Shown: piece by piece, positions 1 to 5,392 of the stretch
Layout: every line of letters begins with the position of its first letter
Position numbering within the stretch: the stretch's first letter is position 1
Assembly (NCBI GenBank): GCA_945494195.1
Contig: CALYVJ010000152.1
Location: forward strand, 1 to 5,406
Reading direction: 5' to 3'
Source of the DNA: an uncultured Selenomonas sp.
GTDB taxonomy: Bacteria; Bacillota; Negativicutes; Selenomonadales; Selenomonadaceae
Length of the DNA stretch: 5,406 nucleotides
Notes under the pieces: model-generated
Database searches by the model: none
What the model was told of the DNA's origin: nothing
What the model saw: only the letters and a program-made list of their open reading frames with translations
Program-made: the position numbers and the translations under genes

Positions 1-54
1 ACGGATATTCTCGTCGCTGGCTATCATCTCCCCCAGATGCCCGTGTCGTTTCAT
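1..54 (-). CDS. DGR reverse transcriptase, N-terminal 18 codons (cut by window edge)
   Basis: Only the first 18 codons are present, reading MKRHGHLGEMIASDENIR, and the frame is open to base 1. Diversity-generating retroelement reverse transcriptases commonly begin this way: basic residues with Arg-His or Arg-Tyr, then 'G/N-L-x-x-x-I', then an 'x-x-E-N-L/I' motif. The Bordetella phage BPP-1 enzyme starts similarly. The enzyme copies the template RNA into cDNA with errors at adenines, and that cDNA replaces the VR. I chose the ATG at 54 because AAAGGAAG (64-57) lies just upstream. An in-frame ATG at 69 would add MGKEA but has only a weak site. The frame stays open upstream to a stop near 181, but without a better start. 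The catalytic domains, including the YxDD box, lie outside the window. The call rests on this short N-terminus plus the TR/VR pair beside it, and together they make it likely. Confidence 0.85.
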   Translation of the reverse strand, partial: MKRHGHLGEMIASDENIR

Positions 55-56
55 AG

Positions 57-64
57 CTTCCTTT
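57..64 (-). promoter_or_regulatory. Ribosome binding site of the reverse transcriptase
   Basis: On the minus strand AAAGGAAG precedes the ATG at 54, with 4 bases between AAAGGA and the ATG. It decides the start in favour of MKRHG over the in-frame ATG at 69, which lies upstream of this site. Confidence 0.6.
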
Positions 65-66
65 CC

Positions 67-113
67 CATGGGAGTGACGTTCTCTTTTAGTTTTGGTACT
101 AGCCACTCCCACG
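67..113 (-). repeat. Inverted repeat / hairpin just before the reverse transcriptase start
   Basis: The arms 113-104 and 76-67 (CGTGGGAGTG and CACTCCCATG on the minus strand) pair over 10 positions with one G-U wobble, around a 27-base A-rich loop. The 3' arm ends 2 bases before the AAAGGAAG ribosome binding site and contains the alternative ATG at 69. It lies in the TR-to-RT spacer, a region that in the BPP-1 DGR carries RNA structure needed for cDNA priming. It could therefore be part of the template RNA fold or a translational control element. It is not a classic terminator, because no U-tract follows. Confidence 0.5.
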
Positions 114-142
114 CTCCGTCGTGTGTTTTGCCTCTGAGACAA

Positions 143-330
143 GGGCAGGCGGCCAGCCGTGGAGTCAAGCACGCACCATGCTATTACTGACCCTACGTAT
201 CAGACGCACTGCGGCAGCCGTAGTTCGCGTTCACGTTGGACGACACGTTGTTACAGTTCGCTGACTGCGACCCGCAAGACGCACCGTTATTCCAGTTCGC
301 GCCGAAAAGCAGCCTCTGCGCCGCCTGCCC
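143..330 (-). repeat. Inverted repeat bracketing the template repeat
   Basis: GCCGCCTGCCC at 320-330 (plus strand) is the exact reverse complement of GGGCAGGCGGC at 143-153. One further base pair (142/331) makes 12 perfect, mostly G-C pairs, and a one-base bulge allows a few more (140/332, 139/333). The arms flank the whole TR, leaving 4 bases on its 5' side and 46 on its 3' side in the minus-strand RNA. Such a stem would close the TR into a loop. The VR copy has no equivalent flanks, so the repeat is specific to the template side. Confidence 0.6.
200..315 (-). repeat. DGR template repeat (TR)
   Basis: This 116-base segment is a near copy of the VR at 440-555, offset by exactly 240 bases. 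There are 11 mismatches (TR positions 210, 221, 225, 251, 257, 258, 262, 266, 288, 290, 291). Every one is T on the plus strand, hence A in the minus-strand template. The other 13 template adenines and all 92 non-adenine positions are unchanged. Read in the target frame, the TR encodes nine AAC/AAT codons, the codon class DGR templates enrich because adenine changes there give many amino acids and no stops. The same frame runs into TAG at 195-193, so the TR is not a gene but a non-coding master copy. Confidence 0.97.
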
Positions 331-339
331 TGTTTTCGT

Positions 340-376
340 GGAACGTCCGCCGCCCTAACCGGGCGGTGGACGTTCC
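340..376 (-). repeat. Long hairpin / potential cruciform between VR and TR
   Basis: The arms 340-355 and 361-376 are 16 bases each, complementary at 15 positions, with a 5-base loop (TAACC on plus, GGTTA on minus). The single non-canonical pair is G-T on the plus strand and A-C on the minus strand. It lies 63 bases beyond the VR end and 41 beyond the target stop codon. In BPP-1 a hairpin or cruciform downstream of the VR is needed for efficient target recognition, and this is the obvious candidate here. It is farther from the VR and its loop differs. An intrinsic terminator for the target gene is the alternative, but on the minus strand the stem is followed by ACGAAAACAG and not a U-tract. 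The T-rich side is on the plus strand, where no gene is seen. Confidence 0.7.
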
Positions 377-399
377 GTTTCTCGTTTTTCGGTCTTCAT
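355..399 (-). CDS. Possible 14-codon mini-ORF in the VR-TR gap
   Basis: MKTEKRETERPPPG followed by TAG. It is preceded by a strong AAAGGAG (417-411), 11 bases before the ATG and directly after the target stop. The peptide is very polar and its last codons run into the hairpin at 340-376. It shares its reading frame with the target gene, the TR frame and the RT. It may be a leader peptide coupling translation towards the RT, a remnant of a lost accessory gene (avd often sits between target and TR), or chance. No similarity is recognised. The ribosome binding site is the only real support. Confidence 0.2.
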   Translation of the reverse strand: MKTEKRETERPPPG

Positions 400-417
400 A
401 TTTCGCTTTTCTCCTTT

Positions 418-1809
418 TCACGCCTGACGGTGCAACGGCTCAGACGCACCGCGGCAGCCGAAGTACGCGTTCACGTTGGACGACACGTTGCTACAGGCCG
501 CCGACCGCGACCCGCAAGACGCACCGTCAGACCAGTTCGCGCCGAAAAGCAGCCTGAAGAGATTCCCGTAGGTCTGTCCATACCTTTTATCATCCACATC
601 CGCACTATAGACAGAGTCTGTCCAGCCGCTTCCGTCAGCAAAGCCCAGGTCATTCCCCCACTGCCAGAGGACGCCACAGCAATCTTCCAGGCCGATATCG
701 CTGATCATGCGCCTGCCCGCGGTGTCGACATGGCCGCCCGTCGTATTTGGGTCTGCTGATCCCTTAATGTTTGTACCTTCATTGCTCCCTCTTGCGGCCA
801 TCTGAAATTCATAGCGCCAAGGCAATCGCTTCCCCTGTCGCATGAGTTGCTCGAGACTTGCTTCACCATGCCACTTCTTTTTCGAAGCTCCGTCCGCCCA
901 AACGCCTCCATAGACGCTGACAAGCTTTTTCCCGTCCCAGCTATCTCCGTAGATATCAAGCCATGCGTCCGAAAATCTGTCATAGACCATGCTTTCAGGT
1001 TCAGATTTCGGACGGTGATAGAGGTCCCACACCGAGGCTGGGAGGATGTCGCCTGCTACATAGCCCGTAAGTGCGTGGCCATCGATTGTCCCTACATCTG
1101 CGCAAAGGCAATGAAAGCCGCATATCTTTCGCGTCGTATCCGCATCGTATCCCTCAGGCACCGTGGAGTTTGCTGAAAAAGTGAATTTCGGCACGACGTC
1201 TGCCGTGCTATAAATCGCGTACAGGTAGAAGTCTTTTCCTGCTCGGTTTACTGGGTTCGCTGGATTCGTGCAACACTCCCAGACTACCTCGCCATCATTG
1301 ACTGTCTTTCCTACCTCCTGCGGCCATTCCGGCGTAAGCGTTGCGCTTGTCGTACCTGCGGTAGTCGCTTTATAGCAATAGACTCCCTGTTCGTCCGTCG
1401 GTGTGACATAGTCTCCCGCCGTATAGCTGGTATTCTTGTTCCAAGTTGTCGCCTTCAAATCCCAGTTTGCCGCCGTATCAATATCAAACGTAAGTGCAGA
1501 TGTGAGCTTATGCCCCTTGCCGTTGATATTTAGCCACAGGATATTTGGCGTCTTTATCGCCCGCTTACCGCTCGCGGTGAACGGCGTATCCAAAGTGAAA
1601 TAAAGGGGTGCGCTTGCAGTTCCGATTTTTCCTTCCACTTCGGCAAGTGCAGTCTTCGTTGCAAGCGAATCGATTATCTCTGCTAGTCTGCCCGCAAAAT
1701 TCTCGCCCTCGATTTTTCCTGCATGCACTTCTGCCCAGCGCTTTTCGCTCGTGCCGAGACTCTGCGTCTTATCCCCTGCCGGGACGATATTAGGGTACTT
1801 TTTGCTCAT
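418..1809 (-). CDS. DGR target protein: tail-fibre receptor-binding protein with C-type-lectin-like tip
   Basis: This is a 463-residue phage tail protein whose C-terminus is diversified by the DGR. Residues 5-45 (YPNIVPAGDKTQSLGTSEKRW and a following GENFAGRL) match a motif common near fibre N-termini. Residues about 115-180 look like a small carbohydrate-binding module: W-N-x-N-T-x-Y-x-x-G-D-Y-V, later Y-K-A-T and G-E-V-V-W. From about 225 to the end lies a C-type-lectin / formylglycine-generating-enzyme-like domain: GDILPASVWDLYHRP, RLPWRYEFQMAARG (compare R-L-P-x-E-x-E-W-E-x-A-A-R-G) and GLEDCCGVLWQWGNDLG. The variable residues are 427-454. The ATG at 1809 was chosen because AAAGGAG lies 8 bases upstream; an in-frame GTG at 1827 would contain that site. 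It begins 14 bases after the upstream fibre gene, so the two are probably co-translated. It likely sits at the tail tip and binds the host surface. Confidence 0.93.
   Translation of the reverse strand: MSKKYPNIVPAGDKTQSLGTSEKRWAEVHAGKIEGENFAGRLAEIIDSLATKTALAEVEGKIGTASAPLYFTLDTPFTASGKRAIKTPNILWLNINGKGHKLTSALTFDIDTAANWDLKATTWNKNTSYTAGDYVTPTDEQGVYCYKATTAGTTSATLTPEWPQEVGKTVNDGEVVWECCTNPANPVNRAGKDFYLYAIYSTADVVPKFTFSANSTVPEGYDADTTRKICGFHCLCADVGTIDGHALTGYVAGDILPASVWDLYHRPKSEPESMVYDRFSDAWLDIYGDSWDGKKLVSVYGGVWADGASKKKWHGEASLEQLMRQGKRLPWRYEFQMAARGSNEGTNIKGSADPNTTGGHVDTAGRRMISDIGLEDCCGVLWQWGNDLGFADGSGWTDSVYSADVDDKRYGQTYGNLFRLLFGANWSDGASCGSRSAACSNVSSNVNAYFGCRGASEPLHRQA
440..555 (-). repeat. DGR variable repeat (VR) in the target gene
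   Basis: This is the diversified copy of the TR. It covers codons 419-457 of the target (numbered from the ATG at 1809) and ends 20 bases before the TGA stop codon. Relative to the TR it changes N427S, N428D, Q435R, N438A, N440S, N449Y, Y450F and S454G, plus one silent change at Ser436. Asn425, Asn441, Asn445 and Asn447 keep their template codons. The 3' end on the coding strand is a GC-rich stretch with almost no adenine (460-451 has none), the type of sequence that serves as the initiation-of-mutagenic-homing site. Its exact extent cannot be fixed from one VR. Confidence 0.97.
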
Positions 1810-1817
1810 ATTTTCTT

Positions 1818-1824
1818 CTCCTTT
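1818..1824 (-). promoter_or_regulatory. Ribosome binding site of the DGR target gene
   Basis: On the minus strand AAAGGAG sits 8 bases before ATG 1809, an ideal spacing. It touches the stop codon of the upstream gene (1826-1824) and rules out the GTG at 1827 as the start. Confidence 0.8.
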
Positions 1825-2687
1825 CACCCTTCGTTTTCAGCCGGGCAGATATCCTCTGCTGTGTCAATCGCCCAAAGTCGTGTTGCCTTTGCGTATTCTG
1901 TCGGCATCAAATCATCGTTGAGGTCACGCTCGAATGTGTCCTGCGTGCTCATCGCAGTCTGTACCCATTTTCCGCTTGTCGGCGGATACTCCCCTGTGCT
2001 CTGTGCAATGCAGCGATACGTCGTGCCATCGGGGAGCATGACCTGATCTGTCAACTGATAGGTCCTTGTATTGTCATAAATAGTCGCAATGCCGCCTACG
2101 CCTGCAGCAGCTACTTCGATATCTGCAAGGATTTTCGCTGCGCTCTTTTCGCTGGCACTTGCATTTCCTTCGCTGGCAGCCGCGTTTTCCGCGCTGGTGC
2201 TCGCGTGTCTCGCCATTTCAGATGCCGTTTCCTCTGCTGTAAAGATTCGCTCCTTTAAGTCACCCGCCGTCTCTTCACTGCCGATGTCGATTGTGACTGT
2301 TCGGTCTAAGATTTCTTTCAACTCTTGTACAATTAGCGTCATTTTATCTGACATACGCTCGATATCTGGTAACGGGTACTTATTGCCAAGATTTATTAGT
2401 TGTGTAATTTCCGTTTCACGATAAATTGTGATCGTCTCACGTGCAGATAAGACTGCTGGTTGTTCTGTAAATGGCGGAGTCTGTCCGGTGGCATATCCCG
2501 GATACTTTACTGTTTTTCCCACCATATCTACATAATAGTCAGACAATAATTTCTTTGTTATCTGCGTGTCTTTGTTGTAAATTGCAACGCAAACACTGGA
2601 TGCCTCATCGACAGAAAATGAAAACGGGAATGATACTGTTTCTCCATCACCTTGATAAGTCACCTTTGTGGTAAGCGTTTCAATCAT
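1824..2687 (-). CDS. T7-type tail-fibre adaptor protein with sugar-binding-like C-terminal module
   Basis: This is a 287-residue structural protein. Residues 1-110 resemble the N-terminal virion-attachment domain of T7-like tail fibres: TTKVTYQGDGETVSFPFSFSV, then a DYYVD segment, KYPG, and an 'I-T-I-Y-R-E-T-E-I-T-Q' strand followed by a 'P-L-P-D-I-E-R-M-S-D-K' helix. Residues about 140-195 are an Ala/Ser/Glu-rich helical stalk (AENAAASEGNASASEKSAA), probably a trimeric coiled coil. Residues about 200-245 form a small module (YDNTRTYQLTDQVMLPDGTTYRC, then GKW) like the carbohydrate-binding folds found in phage tails. Start: AGGTGAG lies just upstream of ATG 2687; the in-frame ATGs at 2714 and 2705 lie upstream of it. 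The likely role is to anchor to the tail and carry the separate, diversified tip protein encoded next. It is shorter than T7 gp17 (about 550 residues) and has no distal receptor-binding tip of that type. Confidence 0.82.
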   Translation of the reverse strand: MIETLTTKVTYQGDGETVSFPFSFSVDEASSVCVAIYNKDTQITKKLLSDYYVDMVGKTVKYPGYATGQTPPFTEQPAVLSARETITIYRETEITQLINLGNKYPLPDIERMSDKMTLIVQELKEILDRTVTIDIGSEETAGDLKERIFTAEETASEMARHASTSAENAAASEGNASASEKSAAKILADIEVAAAGVGGIATIYDNTRTYQLTDQVMLPDGTTYRCIAQSTGEYPPTSGKWVQTAMSTQDTFERDLNDDLMPTEYAKATRLWAIDTAEDICPAENEG

Positions 2688-2690
2688 AGT

Positions 2691-2697
2691 CTCACCT
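2691..2697 (-). promoter_or_regulatory. Ribosome binding site of the tail-fibre adaptor gene
   Basis: On the minus strand AGGTGAG lies 3 bases before ATG 2687 (4 bases if counted from AGGTGA). It supports this start over the in-frame ATGs at 2705 and 2714. Confidence 0.65.
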
Positions 2698-2720
2698 CGC
2701 TTCATGCATGCCATGCGCGG

Positions 2721-2752
2721 AAGAGCCCCGCGTCATCCGACGTGAGGCTCTT
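2721..2752 (-). repeat. Intercistronic hairpin upstream of the tail-fibre adaptor gene
   Basis: The outer arms AAGAGCC (2721-2727) and GGCTCTT (2746-2752) pair perfectly over 7 positions. Inside them are a short imperfect stretch and a perfect 4-base stem (CGTC 2731-2734 / GACG 2739-2742) with a 4-base loop. It lies in the 116-base gap between the large gene and the fibre gene, about 25 bases before the fibre ribosome binding site. On the minus strand it is followed by CCGCGCATGG, with no U-tract. It may therefore be a partial terminator, an mRNA processing or stabilising hairpin, or a bidirectional terminator whose T-rich side (TTCTTGTTAT) faces the plus strand. A weaker 6-base inverted repeat (GGGCAG 2781-2786 / CTGCCC 2797-2802) lies next to the upstream stop codon. 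No clear promoter is seen in the gap. Confidence 0.6.
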
Positions 2753-2803
2753 CTTGTTATGCTCCTATCTTACCATGCCTGGGCAGGAATAACGTGCTGC
2801 CCT

Positions 2804-5392
2804 TTATGATTTTTTCTTTTTCTTCTTGCTCTTCGGCTCTGCCGGTGGGCGCTTCGGGATATCGCGCTCGACTGGCTTCTTGTCGAAGACCACAGACCAG
2901 ATGATGTTCTTCCAATCGGCATCATAGCGGTTATCGCTGTCGTTGAGGTACTGCATCGTGCCGGTGATGGCGTCGGTCATGGTCGAGGTGATGCCGGTTC
3001 TGGCGGCCGTCAGGGAGCTCAGGGCGTTGAGGCCGTGGCGGGCAATCTCGCTGTTGGTGATGTGCTTGACAGGCTGGCGGTACTTGGCATCCTCCTCGAG
3101 CTTCTTGCGGTATTCCCGGCGAGCCTTGCCATTTTTCTTTTTCAGTTTCTCTGCTTCAGTATGGCGACGCTTGGCTTCCTGCGCGTCAACGGCCATGTTG
3201 TGGCTGCTCTTCCTGGCCATGAGGTCGATAGTCTTGGATACCTCTTCGAAGGCCCTGCCGCCCACGGAGAACGGCGAAGCACTACGGCCATATGTCGTGC
3301 CGTCGAAGATGGCCGAGATGGCGAAGTTGACAACATCACGGATGAACGGGAAGCCGCCCGCCGCCGTCGAAAGTAAATTCTTTGCGTACGTGTTGAAGAA
3401 TCTCTGGCCAAGTGGAATCTCAACCTTCTCGCTCTTCCCAGTCTGCGGATTGATGACCGTACGGAAGCGGTCTTTATCATCGTCGCCGTCGAGCCCCAGC
3501 GCAAACTTGATGCTGATCCCGATGAGCGTCATGATGACGAGACGATACATGACCGACTTTGCAAACGGTGCCCATCGTCCAATAAACGACGGATTCGTGC
3601 CGAATCGTGCGTGACGGTAATTCGCCAGGATGGCATTGAACTGCGTGTTGAAGAAGCTGTAGAACGTCGTTGCAAGTTTCAGGAAGGCATTCTTGTTGCG
3701 CTGCAGAGACGACTGATCCATCGTCCGGCCGCTAACAAACGTGTCGCGAATGGCCTTGTCGGCCTCCATGACAGACCGACGCTCAGCTTCCTGCAGCATC
3801 TCTTCGTCCGTGTAGATAGGCAAGTCCATTGCATCGTGCAAATCCTGCTCAGCCTTGATGAGTTCCTTCTTTATCTCCTTGATCTTGGCCGCTTCTTCCT
3901 TCGTCATCTGCTCCATCGTGGCATCGCTGTGCACGGCAAACGGCGATTGCTGTGCCGCTGCGCGGTCCTGCTCATCTGCGCTATGGCGGCGCTCCATGTC
4001 CATGCGGATGTCGCTGACTTTCTGGGACTGGCTGATGATATCGGCCTTCAGCTTTTCGACGTTCTGTTGGGCTTCCAGGACGCTTTGCTGGTGCTGAGCA
4101 TTCTCCTTGCGGACTGCCGCGAGATTGCCGCTGTAGACATCACGGTACGACTGCACCCAAAGAGGCGCAGAGAGTGCCAGGTCAGAGTAGAGCATCAAGT
4201 CGTAGGCATGGTTGCGGACCAATTCAAAGGCGCGGTAGTCGGCATCAAAGAGTCCTGGCTGACTGCGGATATCGCGATCCAGGGAATTGATGCGGTCCTG
4301 CATAAAGGCCGACCGCTTCAGGAGCTTTGCCGATTCTTTCGGGTGAGCATAAAAAGATGTGATTGCGGCCATCGTATGCAGGCCGCCGAGCTTCTCCATA
4401 ACCGGCGCAATGTTCGAGATGTTCTCGACAACCGGCCAGATGCGGTAGCCCATGATGGCCATGACCGAGTTGCTGCGCAGCCAGTTCAGGCCGCGTTCCA
4501 GCATATTGGCTGCCTGATTGTTATTGTCCTTCACGACTTGCCAAACATCTGTCGTCCACTGCTTCAGGATGGTGTGGTACTCACGTCCCAATGTGTTGAC
4601 GACATAGCTCTCGAAGGTCTTATCATTGACCAGTCGATAGACATCGCGGGCCGCCAGGCGGAAGGCGATGTTATGGATGACGGCCTGGGTGTGTTCCGGG
4701 ATGACCCGGAACTCGAGCAGGAGCGGGCGTTCAATCTTGTACTCCGAACGGGATTTGGTGAAGCTTCGTCCCGTGCCGAGCACCATCGCGCCAGCCATGC
4801 TCTGCTTGGCAATCTCATTGGCATTCTTGGCCTCTGCAGCGCTGGACTTCTTCGGATTGTACACGACTGGATAATAGCCGCCCTTCATCTCCAGCGTCTT
4901 CTTGCCCTTCTCGTCTACGGTCACGGTGAAGGGGACCGCCTCGACCTTCTTAAGGTGGACGCCGTTAAGTTCCTCTTCGACCTTCACGGTGTCATCCCAA
5001 TAGGTATTGATGTGGTCCCAGATGTCCTGCACGAGCTGCCAGTCCTTGGCGGTCATGTGCTCTTCCACGAACTTGAGGATGTCTTTCTCAGCCATCCCCA
5101 AGCCGCCCGCCAGGCGCTGGCGGTTCGTCTCACTGCCAAGGTTCAGCGCCATGCAGAGGATGTTCTCTTTCGACAAGAGCTCTTTGCCGTCCGCGGTCGT
5201 CAGCTTGTACTTCGCATCCTTCCAGTGACGGCGCTCCGCATGGGAATAGCCGGACAGGATTTTCTGCAGGTCGGTCAGTTCCTGCTTGACCATGCGGCTC
5301 TCCTTCTCAGCCGCCCGCTCATAGATGCCGTAGATGTACCGGTGAGCCTTCTTGCCTAGGGCGTTCAGTAGTTCCTCCGGCGTGATAATGGC
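2804..5392 (-). CDS. Large phage protein, probable internal/ejected virion or polyvalent-type protein (5' end missing)
   Basis: The frame is open to the last genuine base of the contig. At least 862 residues are visible, ending at TAA 2806-2804; the true start lies outside. The first in-frame ATG in the window (5293) is probably internal, since 33 plausible residues precede it (ITPEELLNALGKKAHRYIYG). Counting from that Met: 1-100 is helical and includes ENILCMALNLGSETNRQRL, a pattern I associate with large phage polyvalent proteins. Residues 185-350 are mixed helical, 395-440 and 465-490 are coiled-coil-like and rich in Gln/Glu/Lys, 581-600 is hydrophobic (MYRLVIMTLIGISIKFALG) and may insert in a membrane, 700-735 is very basic, and the C-terminus is PKSKKKKKKS. 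No enzymatic motif is recognised. Its position directly before the fibre genes parallels the internal core proteins before gp17 in T7, which hints at an ejected virion protein. That is inference. A minor virion or polyvalent-protein C-terminal region is equally possible. Confidence 0.8.
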   Translation of the reverse strand, partial: AIITPEELLNALGKKAHRYIYGIYERAAEKESRMVKQELTDLQKILSGYSHAERRHWKDAKYKLTTADGKELLSKENILCMALNLGSETNRQRLAGGLGMAEKDILKFVEEHMTAKDWQLVQDIWDHINTYWDDTVKVEEELNGVHLKKVEAVPFTVTVDEKGKKTLEMKGGYYPVVYNPKKSSAAEAKNANEIAKQSMAGAMVLGTGRSFTKSRSEYKIERPLLLEFRVIPEHTQAVIHNIAFRLAARDVYRLVNDKTFESYVVNTLGREYHTILKQWTTDVWQVVKDNNNQAANMLERGLNWLRSNSVMAIMGYRIWPVVENISNIAPVMEKLGGLHTMAAITSFYAHPKESAKLLKRSAFMQDRINSLDRDIRSQPGLFDADYRAFELVRNHAYDLMLYSDLALSAPLWVQSYRDVYSGNLAAVRKENAQHQQSVLEAQQNVEKLKADIISQSQKVSDIRMDMERRHSADEQDRAAAQQSPFAVHSDATMEQMTKEEAAKIKEIKKELIKAEQDLHDAMDLPIYTDEEMLQEAERRSVMEADKAIRDTFVSGRTMDQSSLQRNKNAFLKLATTFYSFFNTQFNAILANYRHARFGTNPSFIGRWAPFAKSVMYRLVIMTLIGISIKFALGLDGDDDKDRFRTVINPQTGKSEKVEIPLGQRFFNTYAKNLLSTAAGGFPFIRDVVNFAISAIFDGTTYGRSASPFSVGGRAFEEVSKTIDLMARKSSHNMAVDAQEAKRRHTEAEKLKKKNGKARREYRKKLEEDAKYRQPVKHITNSEIARHGLNALSSLTAARTGITSTMTDAITGTMQYLNDSDNRYDADWKNIIWSVVFDKKPVERDIPKRPPAEPKSKKKKKKS

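Larger units (their letters stand above)
55..331 (-). ncRNA. Probable DGR template RNA (TR plus downstream spacer), ends not defined
   Basis: In characterised DGRs a structured RNA containing the TR and about 140 bases of downstream spacer is bound and copied by the reverse transcriptase. Here the distance from the TR end (200) to the RT start (54) is 145 bases, close to that size. No convincing protein is encoded on either strand: the minus frame across it has clustered stops at 195-193, 186-184 and 183-181. The segment holds two inverted repeats, one enclosing the whole TR and one just before the RT start. I set the 5' end at the TR-flanking repeat arm for convenience. No promoter is visible, so the RNA may come from read-through of the target transcript. 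The role is inferred from layout and the ends are approximate. Confidence 0.55.

Noticed and set aside
55..199. N-terminal extension of the reverse transcriptase through the open frame up to about 181
   Set aside because: The frame is open but has no well-placed start codon before ATG 69. The MKRHG start with its ribosome binding site matches how this enzyme family begins.
193..357. Amber (TAG) stop-codon recoding, since the mini-ORF and the TR frame both end in TAG and are in one frame
   Set aside because: The real genes end in TGA, TGA and TAA with no in-frame TAG inside them. The TR is explained as a non-coding template, so recoding is not needed.
340..376. Intrinsic terminator of the target gene
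   Set aside because: The stem is strong, but on the transcribed minus strand it is followed by ACGAAAACAG and not a run of U. I kept it as a hairpin with an open role.
200..555. Ordinary tandem duplication or two-unit CRISPR-like repeat
   Set aside because: There are only two copies, and their differences are confined to template adenines with one copy inside a lectin-like domain. DGR biology explains this and duplication or CRISPR does not.
159..557. Plus-strand 132-codon ORF spanning TR and VR
   Set aside because: Its internal repeated peptide is only the antisense translation of the TR and VR. It has no ribosome binding site and no recognisable protein features.
2688..2803. Promoter in the gap before the tail-fibre adaptor gene (TAAGAT as a -10 box)
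   Set aside because: The only nearby -35-like sequence (TTATTC) is about 14 bases away, too close for a standard sigma-70 promoter. No better pair was found.
3611..5359. Plus-strand 582-codon ORF opposite the large gene
   Set aside because: It is a long antisense shadow of the large minus-strand gene. The minus frame has coherent protein features (coiled coils, hydrophobic segment, basic tail), whereas the plus frame is rich in Leu/Val/His/Arg without motifs and has no matching neighbours.
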